Source of the DNA: Pseudomonas asplenii
Lineage (GTDB): Bacteria; Pseudomonadota; Gammaproteobacteria; Pseudomonadales; Pseudomonadaceae
Assembly (NCBI RefSeq): GCF_900105475.1
Contig: NZ_LT629777.1
Location: 62,001-126,000 of the forward strand
Direction: 5' to 3'
Length of the DNA: 64,000 bases
The notes beneath the pieces are model-generated. The model saw only the letters and a program-made list of their open reading frames with translations. It searched no databases and was not told the origin of the DNA. A program made the position numbers and the translations under genes. Position 1 is the first letter of the stretch; each line of letters opens with the position of its first letter. Below, piece by piece: positions 1 to 8,176 of this stretch.

Positions 1-268
1 GGTCCGCCAGCGGGCCGGAACCGAGCGCACCGAAGACCATGCCGATCAGCGCCGCGCTCATCACCGGGCCGAGGCTGGCGCGATCGATGCCCCAGTCCTG
101 GGACAGCGCGGGTGCGATGAAGCCCATGGCCGCAGTGTCCAGGCCATCGAGGAAAACGATCAGAAAACACAGGATCACCACCCGCCACTGGTAGCTCGAC
201 AGCGGTTGGCTATTGATAAGGGACTGCACATCAAGGCAGTGACCGACAGCGGATTGAGGTTGGTTCAT
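1..268 (-). CDS. pcaK: PcaK-type aromatic acid:H+ symporter, N-terminal part (partial)
   Basis: Only the first 89 codons lie in the window; the 3' end is cut off. The translation from the ATG at 268 has a short cytoplasmic N-terminus and then transmembrane segment 1 with the motif FLDGLDTAAMGFIAPAL, typical of the AAHS branch of the major facilitator superfamily. That branch contains the 4-hydroxybenzoate/protocatechuate carrier PcaK. The family imports aromatic acids with protons across the inner membrane for the beta-ketoadipate pathway. The pcaR-like gene upstream on the same strand supports the assignment. A PcaR-box-like sequence lies at 510-524. Another AAHS carrier cannot be excluded from this fragment alone. 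Confidence 0.8.
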   Translation of the reverse strand, partial: MNQPQSAVGHCLDVQSLINSQPLSSYQWRVVILCFLIVFLDGLDTAAMGFIAPALSQDWGIDRASLGPVMSAALIGMVFGALGSGPLAD

Positions 269-509
269 TATTTTTATTTCCACACAAGCGCGCAGACGAA
301 CAGGCGCCGACCGGGCCGGCGACGTGGGATACAACAGGTTGGATCAGACGCGCCGTGTCAGGACGGCAGGCGCGTGGGAGAGGGATCGGCAGAGATGCTC
401 ATGGCGGTTTGGCCTCTTCATTATTATTAGGGCTGCCCGGAGCGGGGCCTTGCAGGCACTTCAACTCAGGGCGCTGCCGCGACATTAATAAGCGCTAGCC
501 AACCGCGCA

Positions 510-524
510 ATTCGATAAACGCGT
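510..524. promoter_or_regulatory. possible PcaR operator upstream of pcaK
   Basis: ATTCGATAAACGCGT matches 11 of 15 positions of GTTCGATAATCGCAC, the PcaR site as I remember it from P. putida. It lies in the 298-base gap between pcaR and pcaK, about 240 bases before the pcaK start. I see no gene in that gap (269-566). The functional assignment is inference. Confidence 0.35.
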
Positions 525-566
525 AATTGGGCGGTTACCGAACAGCTTTGCCGGAAGAACAAGGGC

Positions 567-1409
567 TCAGGCGAACAGTTGGGCACTCAGATCGCGACTG
601 GCCGCAAGCATGTTCGGCAGGAAACGCTGCTCCAGCTCGCTGCGACTGACGCTCCCGGCATGGGTGCTGACGTTCAGGGCCGCAAGCACCTGGCCCGAGG
701 CGTCATAGACCGGCACGGCAATCGAGCGCAGCCCCTGCTCCAGTTCCTGGTCGACGATGCACCAGCCCTGCCGGCGTACCTGCTGCAGACATTCGAGCAG
801 GGCCTCGCGGGTATGCAGGGTACGACTGGTCTTGGGCTGCAGGTCGGCATGTTCGAGATAGTCATGCAGCGACGCATCGTCCAGCGCCGCCAGCAGAATC
901 CGACCCATCGAGGTGCAATAGGCCGGCAAGCGACCGCCGACGGACAGATCGACCGAGATCAGCCGCTGGGGTGTGGCCGAACGGGCGATGTAGAGAATGT
1001 CGTCACCCTCGAGAGTGGCCATGTTGCAGGCTTCGTGAAGCTGCTCGCTCATGCGGTCCAGATACGGCTGGGCGGACACCGCCAAGGGTGTCGAGGACAG
1101 GTAGGCATGGCCCAGGGTCAGCACCTTGGGCAGCAGCGAATAAGTACGCCCGTCGGTCGTGGCGTAGCCGAGCTTGATCAGCGTATGCAGGCAACGCCGT
1201 ACGGCCGCCCGGGGAATTTCCGTTCGATGGCTGATCTGCGCGATGGTCAGGTGCCGCTTACGCTCCTGGAATGCCTGCACCACCGCCAGGCCACGGGCGA
1301 GCGAGGTCATGAAATCCGGATCACCGGTAAAGGCCTGGATCCGCTTGGCGGGCGAAGCGACGATAGGCGGCGCGACGGAATTGAAGGCAGTACGCAGTGG
1401 GTCGTTCAT
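567..1409 (-). CDS. pcaR: IclR-family regulator of the beta-ketoadipate pathway, PcaR
   Basis: This 280-residue protein has an N-terminal winged helix (about residues 33-95; SLARGLAVVQAF then ISHRTEIPRAAVRRCLHTL) and a C-terminal IclR effector domain (about 110-280; DLSVGGRLPAYCTSMGRILLAAL and QELEQGLRSIAVPVYD). PcaR activates the pca genes of protocatechuate degradation in response to beta-ketoadipate. The sequence is very close to what I know of P. putida PcaR over the whole length except the extreme N-terminus. It precedes pcaK on the same strand. An inverted pair of PcaR-like boxes lies 80-110 bases upstream, consistent with autoregulation. The start could also be one of the internal Met codons, but this one gives the usual family length. 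Confidence 0.9.
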   Translation of the reverse strand: MNDPLRTAFNSVAPPIVASPAKRIQAFTGDPDFMTSLARGLAVVQAFQERKRHLTIAQISHRTEIPRAAVRRCLHTLIKLGYATTDGRTYSLLPKVLTLGHAYLSSTPLAVSAQPYLDRMSEQLHEACNMATLEGDDILYIARSATPQRLISVDLSVGGRLPAYCTSMGRILLAALDDASLHDYLEHADLQPKTSRTLHTREALLECLQQVRRQGWCIVDQELEQGLRSIAVPVYDASGQVLAALNVSTHAGSVSRSELEQRFLPNMLAASRDLSAQLFA

Positions 1410-1487
1410 TCCAGATCCTCGTTCACACTGTCAGGCGCTATTACAGGCTGCTGTCAGCCGATAGACAAGCCAGGCAGACGCCACACT

Positions 1488-1521
1488 GTGCGATTATCGA
1501 ACGGACGGCCGATAATCGCAA
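1488..1521. promoter_or_regulatory. inverted pair of PcaR-like boxes
   Basis: The minus strand at 1488-1502 reads exactly GTTCGATAATCGCAC, and the plus strand at 1507-1521 carries a second, partial copy. Together TGCGATTATCG (1489-1499) and CGATAATCGCA (1510-1520) form a perfect 11-base inverted repeat with a 10-base spacer. The position upstream of pcaR suggests an autoregulatory operator. The operator consensus is recalled from P. putida work, not searched. Confidence 0.6.
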
Positions 1522-1522
1522 T

Positions 1523-2035
1523 TGACCGCCGCGAGAGTCAGGCTTATAACGTGGTCTTGCCGCTCTGCGATTCCCGGCATACTGGTCAGGTACCCACCGG
1601 GGAACTCACCGGCACGGCCTTACCCACGAAGTAAGGCCGTTCTCTCCTCCCCTCTCTTTTTGCGCCCCTATCAATATCCACTTCAATATGAAACCGGTAT
1701 TACCAGGTCAATGAACCTCGATACAAACTTGCAGTAATAATTTGTCATCAGGAAACAGAGCGTACTTACCCACGTCCTCAAGTTGCAGTTCACAACTCCT
1801 ACACAACAAAACCCCGAGGCAAAGTTGACGGACGCTCCCCTCTTCGCGGTAATATTGATCAAACCGACCGCCCTATTCGCCCAAGACATTCAGCACTGTC
1901 CGCTGCCATCGTGGCTACGGGCCCTGGCGCCTCCTCAAGGGCTCCCTGTCAAGGGCCACGTGTGCAATACGGGTGTATCCGCGCGGTCGTGTTTGTAGAA
2001 ACGGAAAAATCTTTCAATTCAAATTAGGAAACACT
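1523..2035. other. gene-free stretch between pcaR and a small hypothetical gene
   Basis: Short open frames exist here (for example 1783-1998 on the plus strand), but they lack a convincing ribosome binding site and have no recognisable sequence. No tRNA-like or strong terminator structure was recognised. Confidence 0.4.
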
Positions 2036-2236
2036 GTGACGAAAGAAGAACTGCGCGCGGAACTTGAGCGCCAGGAACAACGTTACAAGGATGTTTACGG
2101 CGGGGCAGTCACCACCTACGCCGCGCAACCCGAACCGGAACGCAAACCCTGGCGCAAACGAGCCAGCCTTCTGGATCAGGCCTTTACCCAGGAACTGCAA
2201 AAGATGGAACAGGAACTCAAGCCTCAGGAATCCTAG
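2036..2236 (+). CDS. small conserved hypothetical protein
   Basis: This 66-residue, charged, mostly helical protein starts at a GTG preceded by AGGA at 2026-2029. The open frame extends further upstream, but this start has the Shine-Dalgarno sequence and begins with [18 protein letters not shown], a short soluble Pseudomonas hypothetical sequence that I recognise. It has no signal peptide or membrane segment. The region around residues 22-45 is basic and contains Pro/Trp (ERKPWRKR). The function is unknown. It stands alone between pcaR and the phosphate transporter. Confidence 0.7.
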   Translation: MTKEELRAELERQEQRYKDVYGGAVTTYAAQPEPERKPWRKRASLLDQAFTQELQKMEQELKPQES

Positions 2237-2621
2237 ATTATTGGGACTTGAACCCTGTGAGACTGCCTGGGCAGCCTGTTCACCCTATCCGGATCGTATC
2301 AGGCGCCTGGACGTCGACGGCTTGCGTTACCCGCGATGAGCCCTTTGACCTGCGTGCCCATCGGGCTGATTGACGCCAGGCAAGTCCTCACGCAGAAATT
2401 TCATACGGCCGTTTCGGTCATCCGATGCTCTGCCGAGACCCTGCGCTCGGCCGACATTTTCAATGAAATCAGAAGCTTGCCATACCCCCTGAAAGCCTTG
2501 GTTTTGGCGGGTTCCTACATTTTTTTTCATTGAAGAATGTTACCGATAGGCAGCTAGTGCATCGATTAGCGGGCTTTTCTGGCATAATCGCGCCCCCTTA
2601 TGACCGGGTCAGAAAACCTAA
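2237..2621. other. gene-free stretch upstream of the phosphate transporter
   Basis: No gene could be supported in these 385 bases; the short frames at 2336-2533 have no family resemblance. There is a small hairpin (CTGCCTGGGCAG, about 2266-2277). A CATAAT at 2583-2588, about 34 bases before the pit start, could be its -10 element; no good -35 is visible. Confidence 0.4.
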
Positions 2622-4097
2622 ATGATCGATTTATTCAGCGGACTGGATGCCTGGGTCCTCGTGAGCCTGGTGCTCGCCCTGGCCTTTGTCCTCAGCTTCG
2701 AGTTCATCAACGGATTTCATGACACCGCTAACGCGGTGGCGACAGTTATCTACACCAAGGCCATGCCACCCCATCTTGCGGTGTTCTTTTCCGGTGTATT
2801 CAATTTCTTCGGGGTCCTGCTCGGCGGGGTTGGCGTTGCCTATGCCATCGTCCACCTGCTGCCGGTCGAACTGCTGATCAACGTCAACACCGGCCATGGC
2901 CTGGCGATGGTGTTCTCGTTGCTGGCCGCAGCCATCACCTGGAACCTGGGGACCTGGTACTTCGGTATACCGGCGTCGAGTTCACACACCCTGATCGGTT
3001 CGATCCTCGGTGTGGGTCTGGCCAACGCCTTACTCAACGATATTCCGCTGGGCGACGGGGTCAATTGGCAAAAAGCGATCGATATCGGTGCCTCGCTGGT
3101 GTTCTCGCCGCTGGCCGGCATGCTGGTGGCGGGCCTGATTCTGGTCGCCCTGAAGTGGTGGCGTCCGCAGTCGAAGATGCACAAGACCCCGGAACAGCGC
3201 CGCAAGCTCGACGACAAGAAACATCCGCCGTTCTGGAATCGCCTGGTGCTGGTGGTTTCGGCCATGGCGGTCAGCTTCGTGCACGGCTCCAACGATGGCC
3301 AGAAAGGTATCGGCCTGATCATGCTGGTACTGATCGGCATCGTGCCGGCGCAGTTCGTGCTCGACTTGAGCACCACCACCTACCAGATCGAACGTACCCG
3401 TGACGCGACGTTGCACCTGAGCCAGTTCTACCAGCGTAACAGCGCGACCCTGAGCGACTTCCTGGCCCTGGGCAAGAGCGTGCAGGACGACCTGCCGGGC
3501 AAGTTCCGCTGCAACCCGCAGCAGACCGAACCGACCATCGCGACCCTGCTGAACGACCTCAAGGGGGTCAACGACTATCATTCGCTGACGCCTGAAAAGC
3601 GCATCGAAGTGCGTCGCTACCTGCTCTGCCTGGACGACACCGCGAAAAAGGTCGGCAAGTTGCCAGGCCTGGACGCGCGTGAGAAAGCGGACCTGGAAAA
3701 ACTGCGCAAGGACCTGACCACCACCACCGAGTACGCACCGTTCTGGGTGATCCTGGCAGTGGCCCTGGCGCTTGGCCTGGGTACCATGGTCGGCTGGAAA
3801 CGCGTGGTACTGACCATTGGCGAGAAGATCGGCAAGCAGGGCATGACCTACGCCCAGGGCATGTCGGCCCAGATCACCACGGCCGGGATGATTGGCCTGG
3901 CGAACATCTTTGCCCTGCCGGTATCGACGACCCATGTGCTGTCGTCGGGTGTGGCGGGGACCATGCTGGCGAACAAGAGTGGGCTGCAGAGCAGCACCAT
4001 CAAGACCATTCTGCTGGCTTGGGTGCTGACGTTGCCAGCGACCATCGGGTTGTCTGCCGGGCTGTTCTGGATTGCTTCGAAGATTATTGGCAGTTGA
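2622..4097 (+). CDS. pit: low-affinity inorganic phosphate transporter, Pit family
   Basis: At 491 residues it is close to E. coli PitA (499). It has about ten hydrophobic segments. The N-terminal and C-terminal halves carry the duplicated PHO4 signature: EFINGFHDTANAVATVIYT near residue 28 with IPASSSHTLIGSILG near 116, and VSFVHGSNDGQKGIGLIM near 215 with LPVSTTHVLSSGVAGTM near 435. A soluble insert of about 130 residues (250-380) separates the halves. The family exchanges metal-phosphate complexes with protons at the inner membrane. It is monocistronic, with a strong terminator directly downstream. Confidence 0.93.
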   Translation: MIDLFSGLDAWVLVSLVLALAFVLSFEFINGFHDTANAVATVIYTKAMPPHLAVFFSGVFNFFGVLLGGVGVAYAIVHLLPVELLINVNTGHGLAMVFSLLAAAITWNLGTWYFGIPASSSHTLIGSILGVGLANALLNDIPLGDGVNWQKAIDIGASLVFSPLAGMLVAGLILVALKWWRPQSKMHKTPEQRRKLDDKKHPPFWNRLVLVVSAMAVSFVHGSNDGQKGIGLIMLVLIGIVPAQFVLDLSTTTYQIERTRDATLHLSQFYQRNSATLSDFLALGKSVQDDLPGKFRCNPQQTEPTIATLLNDLKGVNDYHSLTPEKRIEVRRYLLCLDDTAKKVGKLPGLDAREKADLEKLRKDLTTTTEYAPFWVILAVALALGLGTMVGWKRVVLTIGEKIGKQGMTYAQGMSAQITTAGMIGLANIFALPVSTTHVLSSGVAGTMLANKSGLQSSTIKTILLAWVLTLPATIGLSAGLFWIASKIIGS

Positions 4098-4115
4098 GTT
4101 GACTGCTTCGGTCTG

Positions 4116-4152
4116 AAAAAAAGGTGCAGCCTTCGGGCTGCACCTTTTTTTT
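4116..4152 (+). terminator. rho-independent terminator of pit
   Basis: There is a perfect 9-bp stem (GGTGCAGCC / GGCTGCACC) with a TTCG tetraloop, flanked by seven A and eight T residues. It can work in both directions. Confidence 0.92.
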
Positions 4153-4280
4153 CGTCTCAATGTTTAATGCTGGCGTTTGGCAAAAGGGACTCACCCGCAA
4201 GGGGCGAAACCCTGAAATCATCAAAACGCGCAAACGCATATACACACCCGATAACAGCCAACCCTCCCCAAAAAGCAGGC

Positions 4281-4306
4281 AAAAAAAAAGGCGACCGAAG
4301 TCGCCC
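4281..4306 (-). terminator. rho-independent terminator of ccoM
   Basis: Read on the minus strand, the stem GGCGAC / GTCGCC with a TTCG loop is followed by nine T residues. It lies 34 bases after the ccoM stop codon. Confidence 0.88.
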
Positions 4307-4339
4307 AAAATGCCTTGCGTGCTCGTTCTCTGAAAAGAC

Positions 4340-4456
4340 CTAGGGTTTCTTCCTCTTATGTGAGTCTTTCCAGATAAAAAATCCAAATCCGCCGAGAAAC
4401 ACCACCATGAGACCTACGGTCAACACTCCAGCGATCACCACGTTATCGAAAAACAT
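4340..4456 (-). CDS. ccoM: cbb3-type cytochrome c oxidase small subunit CcoM
   Basis: This 38-residue single-span membrane protein is too short for ordinary ORF listing. Residues 1-20 read MFFDNVVIAGVLTVGLMVVF. Then comes a Gly/Phe-rich end of the helix (LGGFGFFIWKD) and a basic tail, HKRKKP. This matches the CcoM subunit first described in the P. stutzeri cbb3 oxidase, which sits beside CcoN and CcoP and stabilises the complex. The ATG at 4456 follows GGAGG at 5-6 bases. A terminator follows. Two FNR/Anr-type boxes lie upstream, which fits low-oxygen control of a terminal oxidase. The ccoNOQP genes are not in the window. Confidence 0.85.
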   Translation of the reverse strand: MFFDNVVIAGVLTVGLMVVFLGGFGFFIWKDSHKRKKP

Positions 4457-4521
4457 GACTGGCCTCCTGCACTCGCCCTGTTGCGATGGAGCTAAGTTAC
4501 CCAAATGGGCGCGGAGGAAAA

Positions 4522-4535
4522 TTGACCGGCGTCAA
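4522..4535. promoter_or_regulatory. Anr/FNR box upstream of ccoM
   Basis: TTGACCGGCGTCAA keeps both half-sites of TTGA-N6-TCAA, the FNR/Anr/Dnr consensus core. It lies 66 bases upstream of the ccoM start codon, a plausible distance for a class II activator site at about -41. Confidence 0.7.
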
Positions 4536-4571
4536 TGCCGCCCGGAACCGGGCGCTGGGAAAGGAAATTAA

Positions 4572-4585
4572 CTGACTTGCATCAA
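4572..4585. promoter_or_regulatory. second Anr/FNR-like box upstream of ccoM
   Basis: On the minus strand it reads TTGATGCAAGTCAG, a full TTGAT half-site with one mismatch in the other half. Its centre is 50 bases from the first box. Confidence 0.5.
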
Positions 4586-4600
4586 GTTTCAACGCCGATA

Positions 4601-4762
4601 TCAGCGCTTTTTCGGCTTGTTCTTCGACTTTTTCTTGGCCTTGCCCAATGGCATCGCCTGCTCGAAGGCCTGACGCACTTCATTCAGGCGTTTCTCGTTC
4701 AGGTCATGGACACGTTTGGCTCGCTCGGCATTCAGGTCGATCAGTTTGTCATCTTGGCTCAT
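4601..4762 (-). CDS. small conserved basic hypothetical protein
   Basis: This protein has 53 residues. It begins MSQDDKLIDLNAERAKRVHDL and ends in a lysine-rich tail (AKKKSKNKPKKR). It is predicted to be a helical, soluble, possibly nucleic-acid-binding protein, but this is inference from composition only. The open frame runs further upstream; the ATG at 4762 was chosen because the upstream part has no coding character and I recognise this short form in pseudomonads. The Shine-Dalgarno sequence is weak. The function is unknown. Confidence 0.65.
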   Translation of the reverse strand: MSQDDKLIDLNAERAKRVHDLNEKRLNEVRQAFEQAMPLGKAKKKSKNKPKKR

Positions 4763-4951
4763 GGTCACTACATCGCTATCGGTCGAATTCAGCCGAGGTC
4801 GTGTGCCCCGGCTCGGGCAATACCCCAATAATGCGGGCAAGCGCCAACGCTGACCAGTCGGGAAATTCGCCAACACTTCATTAAAGTGTATCAGCGCCAT
4901 CGATTTACCCGCAAAATCGCCCACTCAGCATGGCCGCCCAGGATCGTTGAA

Positions 4952-5830
4952 GTGACATTGCCCAAGGACCTCCCGCCCCTGATGGCCCTGCGCGCCTTCG
5001 AATCAGTGGCTCGCCACCTGAGTTTCAGCAAGGCCGCTGACGAACTGTCCGTCAGCCAGAGCGCTGTCAGCCACCAGATCCAGAAGCTCGAACAGCATCT
5101 GAACCAGCGCCTGTTCATCCGCCGCACCCGCGCCATCGACCTCAGCGAAGCCGGCAGTCGTTACTACCAGCAGATCCGCCCGGCGCTGGAGCAAATCGCC
5201 GAAGCCAGCCGACAACTGCGCGCGCCCACTGCCCCCAAAGTCGTGCGGATCGGCCTGCTGGCCTCCTTCGCCACCTTATGGCTGGCACCACGCCTGACCG
5301 ACTTCATTACCCGCCATCCGCATATCCAGGTCGCCCTGGAGCCCTCGATCCAACTGGCCGATGTCGCCGGAGCCCAGGTCGACCTCGCCATCCGCTACGG
5401 CAAGGGTGGCTGGCCGGACGTCGATGCCCGGCGCCTGATGACAGAACGCCTGCTACCCGTCTGCAGCCCGGCGTTCAAGGCCCGTTCCGAAGGCACCGGC
5501 CCCCTGCTGATGGCCCAGGCACGACAGCCCTTCGAATGGATCGACTGGGCTCGGTATCATCAGGTCGACCTGCAGCCCTACCCCACGGTCATGCTCCATG
5601 ACTACAACATCGTGGTCGAGGCCGCCGTGGCCGGCCAGGGCATCGCCATGGGCCGCCAGCGCCTGATCGACCGCCGGCTCAAGGACGGCTCGCTGGTACC
5701 GGCCTTCGACACCCCGCCCTATGAAGGCGAGATTGGCTATTGGCTGATCAAGCCCAACGCAATGCTTTCCCCTGAAGCCGAGTGCTTCTGTGACTGGCTG
5801 ACGGAACAATGCAACCAGGTGCACACATGA
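4952..5830 (+). CDS. LysR-family transcriptional regulator (GcvA-like)
   Basis: The protein has 292 residues from a GTG (VTLPKDLPPLMALRAFESVA). The N-terminal winged helix covers about residues 10-68 (ADELSVSQSAVSHQIQKLEQHL). The substrate-binding domain covers about 98-290, with GcvA-type features (DLAIRYGKGGWPDVDARRLM). The frame is open from 4886, so a longer start is possible, but GTG 4952 gives the start usual for this subgroup. It precedes a RidA protein and a class V aminotransferase on the same strand, after a gap of 89 bases. It may control that pair, although LysR targets are usually divergent. The ligand is unknown. Confidence 0.8.
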   Translation: MTLPKDLPPLMALRAFESVARHLSFSKAADELSVSQSAVSHQIQKLEQHLNQRLFIRRTRAIDLSEAGSRYYQQIRPALEQIAEASRQLRAPTAPKVVRIGLLASFATLWLAPRLTDFITRHPHIQVALEPSIQLADVAGAQVDLAIRYGKGGWPDVDARRLMTERLLPVCSPAFKARSEGTGPLLMAQARQPFEWIDWARYHQVDLQPYPTVMLHDYNIVVEAAVAGQGIAMGRQRLIDRRLKDGSLVPAFDTPPYEGEIGYWLIKPNAMLSPEAECFCDWLTEQCNQVHT

Positions 5831-5919
5831 GCCAATCAGATACGTTCGATTGAATCTATCCGTTTGTCAGCCAACTTCGCGCCGAACATGCTGGAACCTT
5901 CTTCCAGGAGATTCCAGCC

Positions 5920-6390
5920 ATGCGCCATTCCCTGTCCGACCGCGTCAGCCAATTGGGCTTGAGCTTGCCGCCCCCCAGTCAGCCGGTTGCCAACTATGTG
6001 AATCACGTCACCAGCCACAAACAGCTGTTCATCTCCGGGCAGATCCCGTTGCAGGACGGTAAACCCGCTTATCAGGGGCGTCTGGGCGATACCCTGAGCG
6101 ACGAGGACGGTGCCAGGGCGGCAGAGCTGGCAGCCCTCGGCCTGTTGGCGCAACTGGGCCAGGCTGTCGATGACGACCTGTCGAAAGTGGTGCGTATCAT
6201 CCGTCTCGGGGTGTTCGTCGCCGCCAGCCCGGACTTTCAACGCCAGGGCCTCGTCGCCAACGGCGCGTCCAATCTGCTGGTCAACGTATTGGGCGAAAAA
6301 GGTTGTCACGCCCGCACCGCCATCGGCGTGTCCAGCCTGCCCAGCGGCGTCGCCGTGGAAATCGACGCGATCTTCGAGTTACAGCCATGA
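5920..6390 (+). CDS. RidA/YjgF-family protein
   Basis: The protein has 156 residues. It belongs to the longer YjgF subfamily (YjgF_endoribonc type), with LSLPPPSQPVANYVNHV near the N-terminus, ISGQIPLQDGKP near 45 and a C-terminal CHARTAIGVSSLPSGVAVEIDAIFEL. RidA proteins hydrolyse reactive enamine/imine intermediates made by PLP enzymes. The catalytic Arg of true RidA is probably the Arg in CHARTAIG. It overlaps the next gene by four bases (ATGA), so it is translationally coupled to a PLP enzyme. That fits a role in clearing that enzyme's intermediates. Confidence 0.85.
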   Translation: MRHSLSDRVSQLGLSLPPPSQPVANYVNHVTSHKQLFISGQIPLQDGKPAYQGRLGDTLSDEDGARAAELAALGLLAQLGQAVDDDLSKVVRIIRLGVFVAASPDFQRQGLVANGASNLLVNVLGEKGCHARTAIGVSSLPSGVAVEIDAIFELQP

Positions 6391-7622
6391 GCGTCGACGA
6401 TTGGTCAGAAAGCGAAATAGCCAACCTGCGCGCCGCGACTCCCGGTTGCTCGCAGGTGATTCATTTCAATCACGCTGGTGCCTCACTGCCAAGCCAGGCC
6501 ACCCTGGACGCCATGACGGCACAGTTGCAACTCGAAGCGAGCATCGGCCCGATGGAAGCCGGCCTACAGGGCGCAAGACTGGAGGATGAAGCCCGCCAGG
6601 CGGCTGCCGACCTGCTCAACACCCAGACCCGGAACATCGCCTTCGCCAGCAGCGGGTCTGCGGCCTGGGGTCAGGCATTCGCGGCGCTGGGCCCCTGGCA
6701 CGCCGGCGAGCGAATTCTGGTCGGGCGTCATGAATGGGCAGGCAACCTGGCCTGCATGGCCGGTGCGATCAAGGCCGGGGCTCGCCTGGAAGTGATCCCC
6801 TGCGATGAAACCGGCGCGGTATCGGTCACCGCCCTCGAACAGATGATCGACGCCCGCGTACGCCTGATCGCCCTGACCTGGCTACCGGCCAATGGTGGCC
6901 TGATCAATCCGGCCGAAGCCATCGGCCAGATCGCGCGACGTCATGACATCGCCTACTTTATCGATGCCGGCCAGGCGCTCGGGCAACTGCCGTGCGATGT
7001 CCAGGCCCTGGCCTGCGACGTGCTCAAGGGCGCCGCCCGCAAGTTTCTCCGCGGGCCCAGGGGCACCGCGCTGCTGTATGTACGCGAAGGTTTTCTCGAA
7101 CGCCTGATCCCCAGCCATCTCGATGTGCTGTCAGCACCTTGGGACGACCGGGCGTTCGTCCTGCGCGACGATGCCCGCCGCTTCGAAACCAGCGAGCGCT
7201 CGCTGGTGCTGATGGCCGGCCTGAACAACGCGTTGAAGGAGGCCAATCAGCTCGGTATCGCGCGTATTCGCCGCAGAATCCAGGGATTGTCGACAAAATT
7301 ACGGGATGATCTGCGCAAGATCCCCGGCCTTGAATTGCAGGACCTGGGGCGGCCCGAACAACAGTCGGGACTGATTGCGTTCACCTTGGCGGGATGGGAT
7401 GTGTTTGCGCTGAAACAACGGCTGGCCGAAAAGCATATCAACATCGGCGCCAACGGTACGGCCTATACCCCGTTGGACATGCAGGCCCGCAAACTGCCGG
7501 CGGTGGCGCGTATCGCAGTGAGCTATCTCACTACCACGCAAGAGATCGAACGACTGCTCGAAACCCTTGAGCGACTGGCTCCGGAGCCTCGTCAGACCTC
7601 GACGTCGACCAACAGCCCCTGA
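6387..7622 (+). CDS. class V aminotransferase family PLP enzyme
   Basis: The protein has 411 residues and a fold-type I PLP architecture like cysteine desulfurase/isopenicillin epimerase relatives. HFNHAGASLPS near the N-terminus is the small-domain signature. TWLPANGGLINP, YFIDAGQALGQ (the Asp that contacts the pyridine nitrogen) and KGAARKFLRGPRGTALLYV (Schiff-base Lys just before FLRGPRG) are all present. The substrate is unknown. The ATGA overlap with the RidA gene indicates one operon. The last 31 bases overlap the 3' end of the convergent gene at 7592. Confidence 0.83.
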   Translation: MSVDDWSESEIANLRAATPGCSQVIHFNHAGASLPSQATLDAMTAQLQLEASIGPMEAGLQGARLEDEARQAAADLLNTQTRNIAFASSGSAAWGQAFAALGPWHAGERILVGRHEWAGNLACMAGAIKAGARLEVIPCDETGAVSVTALEQMIDARVRLIALTWLPANGGLINPAEAIGQIARRHDIAYFIDAGQALGQLPCDVQALACDVLKGAARKFLRGPRGTALLYVREGFLERLIPSHLDVLSAPWDDRAFVLRDDARRFETSERSLVLMAGLNNALKEANQLGIARIRRRIQGLSTKLRDDLRKIPGLELQDLGRPEQQSGLIAFTLAGWDVFALKQRLAEKHINIGANGTAYTPLDMQARKLPAVARIAVSYLTTTQEIERLLETLERLAPEPRQTSTSTNSP

Positions 7623-7936
7623 CGCGGCTGATCTTCCATCAGTGCGACCACCGGGACAGTGTTGTCGGCGTTCAACTCATCACCCGGCACCGCCAGGTGA
7701 AGCTCCGGATCGTCGTCAGCCTCGCGCTGACGCTGGCGCTGTTGTTCCTGCTGGCGCCGCTGTTCTTCGCGCAACAGCCACGCGGACTCTTCCGGGTCGC
7801 GTTTCTGCAGATCGATGGTGCTTTCGTTGGAGCTTTCCTGCACGGGCACTACAGGTGGAATATCCGGTCGCGGTCGGATCGGATCCTGTTGTGAAGTGAC
7901 CGGCACGACACTCAGGGGTAGCATCGGTGGCAGCAT
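7592..7936 (-). CDS. conserved Pseudomonas hypothetical protein, low complexity
   Basis: The protein has 114 residues from an ATG preceded by AGGAGA. The N-terminus is rich in Pro/Val. Then comes a Gln/Arg-rich helical stretch (LLREEQRRQQEQQRQRQREADDD, about residues 54-77) and a valine-rich end. It has no enzyme motif; such genes are sometimes labelled aspartate-semialdehyde dehydrogenase, and nothing here supports that name. The 3' end overlaps the convergent aminotransferase gene by 31 bases. Confidence 0.65.
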   Translation of the reverse strand: MLPPMLPLSVVPVTSQQDPIRPRPDIPPVVPVQESSNESTIDLQKRDPEESAWLLREEQRRQQEQQRQRQREADDDPELHLAVPGDELNADNTVPVVALMEDQPRQGLLVDVEV

Positions 7937-8176
7937 GATTTGTTCTCCTGTCGGCAGGCTGTCGGCTGCGATTCGGGTGACTTGAGGCGTCAGTCGCGAA
8001 ACTGTGACCCGGTTATCGCTTGATGGTGCAATACGTTCCGACGAACGTCACAGTGAACTACCGTTAGGCTGGGTCGGTGCACTTTCTTGAAATGCGTCCT
8101 TTCGATCAAGAGCTTTGGCCTGCAAGCATCGATTCCGTTAAGATAGTCGGCTTTTTCAAGGCGGGAGTCAGGCAGC

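Noticed and set aside
579..1634. 351-codon open frame on the plus strand
   Set aside because: It is antisense to pcaR, which is recognised along its whole length.
1783..1998. possible 71-codon gene upstream of the small gene at 2036
   Set aside because: No ribosome binding site, no recognisable sequence, and composition like non-coding DNA.
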